A stretch of 64,000 nucleotides of DNA from Oscarella lobularis (Eukaryota > Porifera > Homoscleromorpha > Homosclerophorida > Oscarellidae), in contig NC_089183.1 in NCBI RefSeq assembly GCF_947507565.1, positions 2,108,001 through 2,172,000 of the forward strand. The letters run 5' to 3'. The notes beneath the pieces are model-generated. The model did not search any database. It had not been told where the DNA came from and saw only the letters and a list, made by a program, of their open reading frames with translations. A program made the position numbers and the translations under genes. Below, one piece after another: positions 10,431 through 22,590 of this stretch; the stretch's first letter is position 1, and the number at the start of each line of letters is the position of its first letter.

Positions 10431-11271
10431 TCCATCGCTCACCACCACTTCAGAAGATCTTTTTGTTTTCTACATGTATGTCTTTCTCGCCTAGTAGCTA
10501 CAACTGCCGCCATCTTGCTTTGCTTGATTCTTCTTAGCTGACGCGTATTCAGTAACAGAGCGAAGTCAACCTTTCGTATTTCTCTACCAAGCGTTCTAAA
10601 TGATCCCTGGTCAGCCCGTACTTTGGATTTCTTCGGATGATAGGCCTGTACGGTCTTTCCAACTCCTCAAAAAAATTTCTTGAGATACTCCTCCTGCTGT
10701 ATTTCTTTACTGTACTTCTTCAGCAGACAGTGCACGGCACCTTTAGCTAATTCTTGACTAAAGGTTCCCCTTATCTGCAAGAAACAACCCTAAGGTGTCA
10801 GATTTGTGACCCATTCGTGTACAGTGCCACTCGTTCGCTCAAAACGTGCGGGACGTGTACTGTAGCTCTAAATTATTGCGTGAAGTCAAGCTGAGTTGGA
10901 GGGATCGAGGGAGAGGCGAATCATTACGGCGTTCTCGTTGTCAAGCAAACCACAGCTTTCCATCAACTAGTGTTACCGCTTTTATAACGTTAGAATAACG
11001 ATAAAAGAGAGCACAGTAAAAGGATAAAAATACCAAGGAGTCAGGAAACCTATCCTCCCTCTGTTCTAAATGAAAAAGTCTAACTAATAAGTTGAACAAG
11101 AAATGAAGACATCGTGAGACGACTAAACCATACTAATAGAAAAAAGGTTGAGTAGACGAACAGTAATAAACGAATATCATATTTGAGACGATGAATCAGA
11201 GAGTGCCATTGTGGCTGCCATACTATAATAATATGTGCGCAATTGATGACTCTAATACGCAAAGAGTCAGT
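10431..11271. other. No feature seen
   Basis: Spacer between repeat R1 and the 3' end of the Roco gene. I saw no exon, RNA gene or repeat in it. Confidence 0.35.
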
Positions 11272-14200
11272 GTGAGCCTAAAAGGAGTGCTAAGATACTT
11301 AGCAAGCACGCAACACAACAGGAAACTTACCAGGAAAAATTTCGGGCACTTCATCTGAGTAGTCAATGTCAGGGTCGTTCATGGCATTGATAAAATGCCT
11401 GCGGGTTGCTTTATTGCCGAACTTGCTTGCCCACGCCTCCAGCATCTCTACAGCACGCTCGCTATCGTTGCCTTTCTCTCCAAACGCATGAATTTCATTA
11501 TGTGTAAAAGGTTTCGGTTCCAGAATTCTCCCGACATTACGCCATTTTGCTCGAATGCGTTGGGCCGCTCTGAATCTTTCTAGCGAGGTCATCGGAGTAT
11601 CAAGGAACTCTTCACTGAAGGAAGAAGTGGCATCTAAAAAGGCAGATAAAACATGATCCTTCCTCGTTGTTTAAACTTACAAACTCGAGAAGACTCTAAC
11701 TTTTCAAGCTCTTGGAGTAGAGTGTCCTTCCCTAAGTCACCAAAACTGCTGCTAATTTCTAATTACTTTGCCTAAATCACAGTCTTGTAAGGCGTCAGTA
11801 AGAACAGCAAAAACAGCGTTTTTTTCAGAGTTTTTCAGCCATTCCTTTAGCAATTGAAGCACTTGACTTGCGTCAACTTCGCCTGCTGGCGGGATAGGAC
11901 AGCTGACGTCCAGATTAAAAGCAAGGTTCCTGATATTTGTAGAGCAACACGCACTCACTTCTCTTGCAACCGATTTCGCATCATGTAACGTGACGCGACT
12001 TCCGCACGCATCAGGAAATATTTTGTCTAGTTGTCGCTCAAATGATTCCAGAACTGTAGAGAAGAGTAGAATAAAATTTAACTCAATGATCTGAATATAC
12101 ATCGTCTAATCCTGTTGCTGCATTCCTCAAGTTTTCTATGCTTAGGTGCCAATCTTCTGATGATATTTGGACCCGTTGCTTCTTCATTGCAGTGTCGCCG
12201 TCAGAGTAGTCAAAGAAAATGCTATATAAACTTCCAGGAAATATTTTCAATAGCATTTGCAGCTGAACAATGCATCTCCAGAACACGTGAAACAGTCGAT
12301 CTAATGTATTGCGTGATTTCGGTGTGCGGCATTTGCAAAGGATTGCTGAGTTATAGTCGAACGTTCTTTGCACGTAAATTTAGCCTTTACCGGACCATAC
12401 GACAGCGTAAATCCATTATTCCAATGGCGAATTAGTTGGCTGATCTGGTGACATCGCGCAGAAAATAGTTGAAAAATTCCCAGAGGAAGAGTGAAAACGA
12501 AAGAGTAGGAAAGTGTCACTTCAATGCTACCTTTTGGACAATCTGCGGGAAAATTTTCTTCTACTTCGCGAGGGTAACTTTGATTAAGTAACCAAGGCAC
12601 TAAAAGGCATGCGTCGGCTTTCTCCAATTGATCAACGATGTCATACGCTTCATTATCACCGTGTTCATTATGCAATCCATGTTTGCCCTTCACGTAGCCA
12701 AAATCGAACGATAACAACATTTTAACAAAAATATTGACGCTTTCCGCGTCAAGCTTTTGACTCCGTAAAAGAGCTTTTAGCAACGGAAGTGACAGAGTTG
12801 CATTACTAGACAGCTCCTCTTTATCTTCGATGAATCGTTCGGGACTAATTTCCGTTGTTCCACTTTCGTGCACCAATACGTCGTAATCGTGACGAAAAAT
12901 TTGCCTCAGCGCATCGACAATTCTTTTGCTCGACCCGAAAACAACGTCACTCAAGCGAGATTGATCAAAATACAATATAGTGCCAACTTGATGGTAGTAC
13001 CTTAGAACGATCAGAACTTCCTCTTCGGACAAATCAAACTGACGACCTAATTTGTTTAAAAAATCCACTTTCAACGCAGATAGGCCATTATGAGAAACTC
13101 TGCACTCTTTTTGAATTCTTTCTTCAAAATTGTACCAAGTTTCGGGAACAATGTCTCCAGCACTTGGAAATAGCCTCCTCTCGTTGTCAGTCAGTTGATC
13201 AATGAAATCTCTAAACTTTGCAGTAGTTTCCACGTGTTTTGCTTAAGTAAAAACGACACTATTCTCAACGCGTACATTCTGTTTCTTGAGGAACGCAGCT
13301 TTCTCTTCATCTAACAAAATTTTCTCTTTAATAATTTCTTCTCGGTTTTCTCTGAAATTTTCCATTTGGCGAGTGAACTCTTCTTGATACAGTCTAGGAT
13401 TCCAAGCTTCAGGCAAGAGATCCACTTTTGTAAAAACGCAAACGACATAGCAATTCTCATTCCGCTCGTAAACAACTTGTAGATACTTTCCTATGTGCTC
13501 ATGAAAGCTGGCCTCCGTCAGCTCATAACGTTGAACATCAACTACAATGACGACCAAGCCATTTTCGCTGACAAACAATTGATTAGTTAAAAGATAACAT
13601 CTTTGCCCGCCGCAATCAATAATTTTGGCACGCTTGTCAGCCAACGTCAACTCATATTCTTCCACACCTATAGTTCTGTCTTCGAGATGCGTGCAAAATG
13701 ATGCGTTGCGCAGCATAGATTGAAATAAGCTTGTTTTTCCTGAACAACTCTCACTTAAAACAACAATCTTTAATCGTCTTGACGAGGCTAGTATATCGGT
13801 GGAGAAATAGGCTCGTATTGAGGCTAATTCTTGCTCACAAACTCCATTTGGTGGAAATGTTATGGGATTATGTGCGCAATTCAGATACTTTAATCTTCCA
13901 ATTGACGAAGGGCAAACGCGTCAGTAAGCAATCCATCACATTCAGACTTTCCAGCACTCCAAAACTCGACGGTAATTCTTCTAGACCGCAATACTGCAGA
14001 TCTAGTTCTCTTAGATTCCCTAGCTTTTGCAACATATCGTCAGGAAGACTTTTCAATTCACTGTTTCTACTCAAATCAGGCGTCTTCAGGGCAGTAAGGT
14101 TACTCAAACTAATTGGAAGTTGTTGGAAACAACACGACCGCAAGATTAGTTCTTCCAGGTTTTGTAATTTCTTCCCTATATCTTCAGGAAGATTTTTCAA

Positions 14201-15047
14201 TTCACTGTTCCCGCCCAACTCAAACTTTTTTAGGGCAGTTAGGTTACTCAAACTATTTGGAAGTTGTTGTTGACCACACAACCGCATTACCGCAAGTCAA
14301 TTTCTTCCAGGTTTTGTAGTTTTGGACCTATATTTTCAGGAAGACTTTTTAATTTAATTTTTTCACTCAAATCAAGCTTCCTAATGCCAGTTAGGTTACT
14401 GAAACTACTTGGAAGTTGTTGTAGATCACACCCCCGCAAGATGAGTTCTTCCAGGTTCTGTAGTTTCTTCCCTATGTCATCAGGAAGACTTTTCAATTCT
14501 ATGTTCGAATTCGAGTCCAGTCTCTTTAGGTCTTTTAGTTCACTGATTTATGAGGGAGAGTGCGTTAGACCGCAAGACTGCAAAGTGAGAGCTTCTAAGT
14601 TCGACCTCTTTTCTTGAGGCTTACTCTCGAAACTGCTGTTTCGTATTGGAGAGAACAGTTCTGCATAGTTGTTGAGTTTATTTTTTCTAATGGTTAGAGA
14701 GCGTAGTTCTGTTTGCGTCTTTACCGCACCTATAATGTCATCTTCGTGAACATGGACTAGACATACAGTAGTTCCTTGAGACGTGAAGGCAGAAGTGGTA
14801 GAGAGTAGTAATACCGACTGTCGTCCCTCTGCAGTCGACCTATTTGAACTCGTGTAATGCCGTACATACTTGCTAGTGAAATATTTTGTGCTGCTGCACA
14901 ATCAATACTTAGGGCCGATATTTCAGTCAGGCTTGAAAGGTCAAACGGAAGGCAATCCCCTTCCAAAATAGCCTCATCATTACCTTCTATACATAGAACT
15001 GCATCTTTATCGTTAGACCAGTCTGAACAATACCATCTAGGAAACAA
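11272..15047 (-). pseudogene. Roco-family gene: LRR, Roc GTPase, COR and two Death-domain-like regions, damaged
   Basis: Roco proteins couple a Ras-like Roc GTPase to a COR dimerisation domain; Death domains recruit apoptotic or immune partners. Order on the minus strand: leucine-rich repeats at 15047-13868 (many NLEELxLRxCxxQQLPxSL units); Roc with P-loop SESCSGKTSL at 13795-13735, switch DCGGQ near 13610 and FTKVDL near 13430; COR at 13233-12110 (SFDFGYVKGKHGLHNEHGDN, then in a second frame VFWRCIVQLQMLLKIFPGS); intron 12054-12100; Death-like region at 12053-11757; Death domain at 11633-11300 (IRAKWRNVGRILEPKPF, MLEAWASKFGNKAT). A GGTAAGTTT donor near 11328 leads to a last exon with a stop near 11272. 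Lesions: an 8-bp tandem duplication at about 14285 breaking the LRR frame, in-frame TAA at 13243-13245 between Roc and COR, TAA near 14548, and frame changes in COR and near 14757. No kinase domain follows COR, unlike LRRK proteins. Confidence 0.75.
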
Positions 15048-17106
15048 TAAGGACTATGCTAAACCTTTCAACTGCGTATAAGTATACAGTAGTACCTTCT
15101 TACCGATTATGGCCCTTCATGTGGCCGACTGTTTGTATTCGGTAAACGACATTTTGTATGTTACGTTCTCTCCTCGCCTAAGAGCGCTAAGAAGCTGATT
15201 CGAAGTACTCATCTCTGCAAGTCTTTGTACATCGTTCTCTCTCTGTATAAGAAAACGACTTGTTGGACACGCAGTGCTTTGTACCAAAGAAGTGCAGCGG
15301 GAGTTAGTCGGTTAGCCTCACAACGGACATTTGAGACAAGTAATGTATGCATTTCAGTTTTTGCAGTCGTTGGATTGATGGCGGGGTACAATTTGAAGGT
15401 TGCCTTCTACGCCAAGCGGCACTCGTAGAAAAGAAGGCAGAAATCCTTTGGGGTGTGCGTCGAGTTTCGCATAGGCAACGCAACGAGGCAGAGACTTTTA
15501 GTAGATGATTGACATCAATCAGCAACGATTTTTAATGGCGTTCGATCTGTGCAAGATTTCCGGTATTTTATTTACCCAAAAAACGATTCTAATTACTCTA
15601 TTCTTTGCAGGACGCATAGGTACATCAAACACTTTTGCCAATATAATGCTTATGGTGATCAACTTCCTGAGCGCATGCAATGCGCAAGTGCAAGTCTTGA
15701 TCTCCATTGCACGCTTTCCTTTCCTTTTCGCAGCGCGTTCCCGCACTCGAGCATCCTCGATCGGAACGAGCATATCCTCGGAACGATCGAGAAGACCTCG
15801 GAATGAGAAGACAGCGCCACGCGGCCGGTGATCGAGGCCCTGGGGTCGCAATCCTTTTCTCATCGCAACGATCGTTCTCTCTGGGAAGATCGCATTCGAA
15901 CTACCGACACGCCGACAATTATTTCATCGCTCGTGAGATCGCGCGAAGTGACGCGGAGCGCTCGCTGTTCGGTAAAAGCTTGACGTACATCCGCTCGCGT
16001 TCCTTTCTGCATCCGCCTATTTCCTCCTTTAGCGATTGTCCTCGCTTGCAGACAGAAAGGCAAAACAGAAGGTCGTTCTTGGATCGATGCCAGCTCCATT
16101 GATCGCCCACGTACACTGTAGGCACGCCCGCCACTAATTAATAAAATATTTATAGATTTAATTTGTAGGGGTTTCTTTTATTACTGGCTGGACGTGGACA
16201 GTGTCAGGCGAGACGAAGACAAAGACGGAGGTGTGATTCCTGTCACTGCAATCTCGCTGTCTAAATTTTTGTTCTTTGAGTTCTTCCTCTGAGCCGACTT
16301 TATTAAAAGCTACTCTGTGTTTTTCCTGCGTTTGTAGTTGCGCGCAGATTTTGATCTCAAGGGTATGAAGGCGAAAAGCGAGGCCTGGCTGGTATGGAGG
16401 CGAAAAGCAAGGCCTGGCTTTGGCGACTCGCGCACGCTTTGGAATTGTAAAGCGTTCATGTTTCTTTCAAGAACCGACGGTGGACGACCTCAGGAAGAGT
16501 GATGAAGGAGGAAAGGCCTCGGAAATTGGATTAATTAATCATATTTGATCCAGCAGCCCTGTTCTGTTCTCGGCGAGTTTTAATTTATTGAGACCAGAGG
16601 TCGAGGTGCTTTTGGAGAAGATGGGTCAGGTATAGCCGCTTTTCCAAATAGAAAAAAAAGCCACTTTTTAATTAATGACACTTCACAGTTTTCTTTGGGG
16701 TCCTGGATATGATTTTGTTGACACACTGACGAAGAGCAAAATCAAATCCTAAAGTAGAGTTACATGAATAGGCAAGAGCAGGCAACGAATTATCGATGTA
16801 ATGACACGTTCATTGATTCTTTAGGATTGAACTTACATGAAGTATTTGTTCAATATTCGTTTATGTACATGCGCAGTATTAGTGCAACAGAGTGCTCTTG
16901 GAGACAGGTACACTCTGCTTGGAAGTTAAAATGTTGCTCTATTAGACACTTCGTTTATGCCAAACTGAGCGAGGAAAGAGGTAAATTTGACCAAGACGTC
17001 GGCTTTGCCCCTCTGCAAGCATGTAGCTCGTGCAGAATATATCGCGCACATGATGACGTTTCTTCGCCTGGCAAGTTTAGGTACACTAGTAATTTTAATT
17101 ATAAAT
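15048..17106. other. Two-kilobase stretch without a recognised gene
   Basis: Several overlapping open frames on both strands at 15500-16130 look like chance frames: low-complexity Ser/Arg-rich and unlike any family I know. A plus frame at 16764-17186 (140 codons) is also unrecognised, and its end overlaps the foldback repeat family. No tRNA or rRNA motif was seen. Confidence 0.35.
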
Positions 17107-17612
17107 ATTTATTAGACAGTTTCCTCTACTGGCGAATTCGGGACGATCATAAACGTCGTCTCGCACCGTTTGATTCATGCTGTTGAAGAGCCGCTATTGA
17201 AAAGCCAGCAGCTTAGCTCGAATCTTACTTTGGCCATTCGCTGTGCCAACGAAGTTCATGGATCATGAGCAGGTAAGCCCGCGGAAGGTAAAGCTTCTTC
17301 TCGTTGTTAATTCTTTTGCATAGGAGTTGGGGGTCCTGAGCAAGACCCCGTCATCAAAAACTGCTCCAAACGGGGTCCTGAGTAAGACCCCGTCAACAAA
17401 AACTGCTCACGCTTTGTAAGGGGAGGGGACGTTCGTTTTATTTAATAAATTGAAAAAAATGCACAGAGTTTCACCTCGCGTTTTCGTGCACGGGCAGTTT
17501 TGACGGGGTCTTGCCCAGGACCCCTTCGAGGCAGTTTTTTTGACGGGGTCTTGCCCGGGACCCCGCTCGAGCAGTTTTTCAATAACGGGGTCGTGCTCGG
17601 GACCCCGAGTTC
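17107..17612 (+). repeat. Foldback repeat F1, copy 1
   Basis: Two sets of near-identical arms face each other. On the left, ggggtcctgagcaagacccc and caaaaactgctc occur twice at 17328-17405. On the right the inverted counterpart (gagcagttttt with ggggtcttgccc) occurs three times at 17505-17600. A short AT-rich loop around 17430-17470 separates them. The left flank from 17107 (ctactggcgaattcggga, ctcgaatcttac) also belongs to the repeat because copy 2 at 48765-49270 repeats it in reverse. It can fold into a long hairpin. No transposase is encoded; the class is unknown. Confidence 0.75.
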
Positions 17613-18002
17613 CTAAAAATAAGTATCAGCTTGGCAGAAACATAGATTAAAACCCGTACCTTTATCCTGATTCTGAAGACAGCGACGGAGCACGCGACGA
17701 GGTCAAGGTCTTCACGTGCGAGACTATGGGTAGATCGAATAGGCTGTTGGGCGCATGCAATAGATAAAAAAGCAAGCTTCTACATACCTGCTCTCGTTTT
17801 CAGAACGCCGAACGTGGACGGAGCGCCATATCTAATCAATAAATAGGCATAGCCATATTCATAGTCAATCAAGAAGTCATTAGTGCACGACTAGTCTACA
17901 ATTAACTAGGCTACTACATGTATCGCCCAAGGCTCATACAGGGAGATGTCTTAATTAGGAAGCCTACTCACCGTAACTCACCGTACACTCTCGTAGCAAA
18001 TC

Positions 18003-18560
18003 ATGAGCGATTCTAACATCTGATACTGATTCCAATCGTGGTTCCGATCCTGATTCCATCTGTTTTCCCCATTTTGAAAAACAGCGGAAGAACAGCGACG
18101 CTACATTGACTTCAGAACACCGCGCATATTTCATGTTCTTATCAGAGTGTTATAGGAGTGGCGTCGCCTTTAATTCTTCGAAGCTCTTTTCTCTCGATGC
18201 CAAATTGTCGAAGGGAAGACGAAGGAGGCGACACTAAACGGCAAAAACGCTTCTGAAGCACTCGACCTGCTTCAGGTTTTGTATTCTCCGCAAAAGGATC
18301 TAACTGGCAAGTGAAAAACAGAATTTTAATTGGTATGCCCACTTGATCGATCCGCTATTTATACAGAACTTGATTGACAAGATTTTGCCTTTCGCCGACG
18401 ACTTTCTGATGGAGGGAATAAAATACCGTGCGAGAAACGTTTGCTTACCCGAAGCTCGTTCGATCTCAGATTGATCGTCTTGGCATAGACCTATGAGCAG
18501 CTTCGTTTAACTGTAGCCGAACTGATAGCTCTGTTAGAAAGTCCAACTGTGGTGGCGGTT
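18003..18560 (+). pseudogene. BTB-domain gene relic (copy A)
   Basis: Nearly the same DNA as the readable BTB gene at 24980-25461, including the ATG context atcatgagcgattctaa, the Asp/Ser-rich start and the LIDKILPFADDF segment. Insertions and deletions in the first 200 bp destroy the frame, and the acceptor of the small intron has changed. Non-functional copy of the same duplication. Confidence 0.65.
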
Positions 18561-18692
18561 ACGGAACAGGTTAGGCTCCACTGGAATACTGTCTGTCCAG
18601 CTGGTACTCTATACTGTATGCATCGATCCATGCTGGCTATATCGACGTCAAAGAATAGACAGAGAGACTTATTGAACCGGCTTATTCAATTT

Positions 18693-19004
18693 CTAAACAA
18701 TGACGATTAAGGTCATAACGGGCCTAGGACGCGATAATCTTTTATTGACGAGGTTCTCATACGGCAGGTCGACATATCTTACACATCTTCCGTTCACTTG
18801 CCTGGATAAATAGCGCTTGGCAAAGACAACGAAGGCAGTTCGTGAGCGTATGTATGCTTTCACGGTCCCTGTTTCTGTCCTTACTCGTTTCTTAGTCAGT
18901 CTTCTCGCTTTCACAAGACGTTGACTCTCCTTATTCATTCTAAGTATGGACGTTGGACGGACGAAAGCGTCGTCACAAAGAGACGAGTCAACTAAGAGTC
19001 GCAT
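18693..19004 (-). other. Conserved short frame URF1, copy A (103 codons)
   Basis: Starts MRLLVDSSLCDDAFVRPTS and contains KRVRTETGTVKAYIRSRTAF. The same frame is open in block B (25770-25997) and block C (46931-47263). It is basic, has no signal peptide or membrane segment, and matches no family I know. Conservation of an ATG-initiated frame in three copies hints at coding function or recent duplication of an open frame. Confidence 0.35.
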
Positions 19005-19439
19005 TCAATGCCCGTCTAAAAGATTAGGTTAACAGGCGTTTCGAAAATTCGATGATCCTCGAAAGGGCCCCCGATTTTCTGAAAACAAGCACAAAGCATA
19101 CTGATCATACGTTAAACAGAGGCCGGCCGGTGTTTCAACGACGAAACTTCTGGCGAACGTCCGAAAAGGCTGAAATCCTCGTCATGTGACTCATTGACGC
19201 TCTGGAGCCCGGCTATAAACGTAGGCAGAGGATAAATGGATATACAGTAGCTTCAGCCGTCGTTAGAGAGAAATCATAGCCGCTCAGGATCAACACTCTT
19301 TGCAAACATGCTGGTAGTTTTTCTTGCACATAGACTATAGATATAGTAACTTGTGGCTTGTTGAGGCAATTAGGCTGCATGTGTCACGGATACCGTCCAT
19401 AAGCTTACAAAAAGAGACAAATTAACACGCAATATCCAA

Positions 19440-19690
19440 ACCAAGGTGAAAAAATTTGAGACCTTCGTCATAGACGAGAACGTCAAAAGTCTTGTCTTCG
19501 TTCTGCACGCAGTGCGACGTGGCAAACATAGTGTTATCGAATTCTGGAACAGACATTAATCTAAAAAAATATTAAATTTAGTAAACGAGATAATGTTGTG
19601 GTCTACCTTATGCGCTTTGCAGCCGTCAATATACAAAAAGTAAACGACCTCAGAAGCCATAATGCGATGAGGAGAAAAGCAGCGTTAATT
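19440..19690 (-). pseudogene. Tail exons of a Kelch gene (block A remnant)
   Basis: Reverse-strand sequence matches the last exon of the Kelch-only genes (the FATSHCVQN and LVYD region) and the end of the exon before it. The rest of the gene is cut off at about 19690, just before the full Kelch-kinase gene starts on the other strand. Confidence 0.55.
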
Positions 19691-19869
19691 ACCAGAAAAG
19701 AACTGCAAGATTCCAGAAAGATGTGGAGCTAGCACCACATACGGGTTTCTGTCAATAAAGCTGCATTGCGATATAGATTTGCTGCCTGGTACGAAAAGTG
19801 CCTACTAGTACGTACGCAACCGGTAGACTATGTGCAAATGTCAGTCATTCTAGAAGAAGACGATCCATA

Positions 19870-22590
19870 ATGGCTGGAACAGCTGCACCAGAGGCTCGAT
19901 GGGGCCACGAAAGTGCACTGATCGACGACGTGTTGCATTTGTATGGCGGTCGAAATGAAGAAAAATGGTGGGCTGGTCCAACGTTCTTTCCCCGCAACGA
20001 AATCTGGATGTGCGACGTTCGATCGGAGAAGAAGAAATGGATTCGTCGTTTAGCCGAGGGGAAGAATATTCCTCCGCCTTGCCAGGGAGCACGATGCGTT
20101 GTCATCAACGGTATTATCTACTCGTACGGAGGAAGAAAGGAAGATAGGAGTCTTCTGGGAGACGTTTTCGGTTTGCATCCGAAGGAAATGACGTGGTTTC
20201 AGGTAGCCACGCCCCCACATATGAACGGAAGCCTGTGATACGCGAAGCCTGCTGCTTGTGGGCTACAGGCGGAAAAATTTTTATGTTTGGAGGGGCAGCA
20301 GGAGTAATTCCTCAGCCGTTCCTTCAACCTGGAGCAAGTTGTCAATCCGGGTTAAACAACGAGATTTTTCAATTTGTATTTGAGGAGGACGGAGAAACAG
20401 GTATTTAGCGTGAAATACATTTAATAACTTCAGCATTAATTAGAGGAATAGGATGTTGGTTGGATGTTATTTTGACGGGAAAAAGACCACAGCCACTCTG
20501 CAGTTCTGCTGGAGAAACAATCGATGAGAGCCGAGGATTACTTCATGGTGGCTACAGTGGCTCGGGTAAATATGTAGATGAAGCGTATGTAATTGATCTA
20601 AAGGAAAAGGTAATAAATAGCCTGTCATGCTTGCAGCAAATAATAGTGTGGTTGATAGATTTAGATTTTTATTGAGTTTTCACCTAAACCGTCCTCTCGA
20701 AATGACCACAGAATTTGTCAATTTAGAAAAAGTGGAGTCCAAAAAGGAAATTGTTTTCTTCTCGTTGGCGGTTACAATCGCGATAACATGTTTTCAGACA
20801 ACTGCTACATACTCGATCTCAACGAAAGAAAATCCTATATGGTATGGTTTTAAATAGTAAGTTAGTTGAGATCACATGAGAGCAGAAAGAAATGTCAATA
20901 GTTTTACTTAAATCCGAGAATGGTACCCATCCAGCTTCACACTCTACATTGTGTCGCGCAAGACCTATTATGACAGGGGGTCGAGACTGGAATCAGCAGT
21001 TGAAAAGTATTCTTTACTCTGTCACAATAGGTAATGAATTCAAATGGCGAAGTTGAGCGTTCTTCAGTTTGCATTTAGGCCTACTTAACGAGCCATTCAT
21101 CATAGATGAGTCAGAACATCTCCCCACAGCTTCATTACCCGAGTCTCAAAAACAGCGTAACTACATTTCAGAACTGGAGAGAGAAGTGAAAAAACTAAGG
21201 TGAGATTTCTCTTACTACCGGTAATAGAAAGTATAGTAACAGATTTGTACGGCATAGGTCGGAGAACATGAAAATTCGCGAGAAAGATAACGACAAAAAG
21301 TTGGTAAAGGACTTATCAACAAATAGACATTTTGTGCTACTTTTAAAACATAGCAAATTGGAAGAGAAATGTCAAACTTTAGAAAGAGAAATGTAACGAT
21401 AGCTCTCCTCTTCTTATATTGTACGAGTAGTACTTTGTGTGCAGAGAGATTTGTAGAGATCGATGTCATGCTCTCCAAGAAGAAAAGAAAGAGGCGACTC
21501 GTGCTCTTGAAAATGAAACGTAAAATCAAGCACTCATACAGGGCCTCGATATTGAACTCTGTCTTAGGGAAACACTCGAGGCATTACTGAAAGAGGCAAA
21601 ACAAAATCTCGATCAATTTATAAACGTGCTTACCATACGTCCTGATCAAGTCCATCTCACAGAACAAAAACTTGGTTCAGGAGCATACGCAGGTTAGGAG
21701 AAACTTAATGAATAATCAAAGGAAAAATAAGAGCGTTATTCGCAGATGTAATTATTGGTTGTTGGCAAGGAATGTCAGTTGCCGTGAAAAAGTTTCATAC
21801 ACTCATCACAACGCCAAGAACAATACCGACATTTTGGAGAGAAGTTGTCACAGCGAGTCGACTTCATCACCCCAACATTATCCGCGTATGCGGCGCCGTT
21901 ATGCAAGAAGAAATTCCCTTCCAAATCGTCTCTGAATTGCTCGAAGGGTCAATGAGCGAAGTGATTGATGCTGCCCATGCGGCCGGCCGCAAAGGAGGCG
22001 TACTTCCCTATCTATCCTCTTACGAACAGCTGTCTACAGTCGTCCAAATGACGTCTGCTATTGCTTATCTTCACGATCTAAAACCCCGTCCCTACGTTCA
22101 CGGAGATATACGCTCGACGAATATGCTCGTAACTCGAGATATGAAAGTCAAAGTGGCCGATTTGGGAGCTGCTCACTTGGTGGAGAGTTCAAAGTCGGCC
22201 GGACCTCTCAGTCCACAGTATCTAGCTCCTGAACGAAATCCGCCGACGTCGGGACGAAGCTCGTTGCATAGCGACGTATACAGTCTTGGAGTAACTCTTA
22301 TTGAAGTTTTCACCGGAGTTGGGCCAATTTCGGAAGAGAGAATTAGCCAGTTGAGTCGAATTCGAAATCGACGTCACTTGTACAAAATTTGTTCAAGGAT
22401 GATTTTGGGTGAAAGTGAAATCGAATATCGGCCTAGGAGTGCTGAATGCCTAGACGTTTTGAGAAAGGAAATGGAGGAAATCGTTGAAAACGGTTCATTG
22501 GCTGTGAAAAGAATGGTGAAAGGATCGTTTGGAGGAGAGGGAGTGAATCGTCATCACAAAGTCTCCCTCTCTGATTCATTTCATTATTAG
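19870..22590 (+). CDS. Kelch/coiled-coil/TKL-type protein kinase, gene K1
   Basis: Multi-exon gene starting at ATG 19870. Kelch part: RWGHESALIDDVLHLYGG, RCVVINGIIYSYGGR, KIFMFGG, then across short introns GLLHGGYSGSG and CFLLVGGYNRDN. Coiled coil at about 21120-21600 in small exons (ELEREVKKL, LEEKCQTLEREM). Kinase from the glycine loop LGSGAYA, split by an intron, through VAVKKF, LHHPNII, catalytic loop HGDIRSTNML, DLG in place of DFG, APER and DVYSLGVTLIEVF, to the stop at 22590. HRD has become HGD, but the catalytic Asp and the Mg-binding Asp are kept, so activity is possible. About 800-850 residues. A C5 run at 20210 needs one more C to keep the frame between the second and third Kelch blades. 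Likely cytoplasmic signalling kinase; the Kelch propeller would bind partners. The family is related to IRAK/RIPK/plant RLK kinases. Confidence 0.85.

Larger units (their letters stand above)
17904..19690 (+). repeat. Segmental duplication block A
   Basis: Matches 24878-26720 (block B) in the same orientation, about 7 kb away. It includes a BTB relic, a conserved short frame and the tail exons of a Kelch gene on the minus strand. The part from about 18700 to 19600 also matches block C (46270-47130) in reverse. The match to B ends inside Kelch exon 3 near 19690. Block A is more decayed than B. Confidence 0.75.

Noticed and set aside
13243-13245. TAA and TAG codons inside conserved domains as evidence of a non-standard genetic code
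   Set aside because: Intact genes in the window (K4, cupin, CARD-GTPase) use normal stops and never TAA/TAG inside domains, and one stop replaces Trp rather than Gln.
15519-16134. Several frames of 80-130 codons on both strands
   Set aside because: Mutually overlapping, low-complexity, no splice or family support.
16764-17186. 140-codon plus-strand frame
   Set aside because: End overlaps foldback repeat F1, whose other copy (49140-49270) does not keep the frame.
17328-17600. Hairpin arrays as Rho-independent terminators or miRNA genes
   Set aside because: Eukaryotic DNA, arms much longer than miRNA hairpins, and the sequence is repeated as a mobile-like element.
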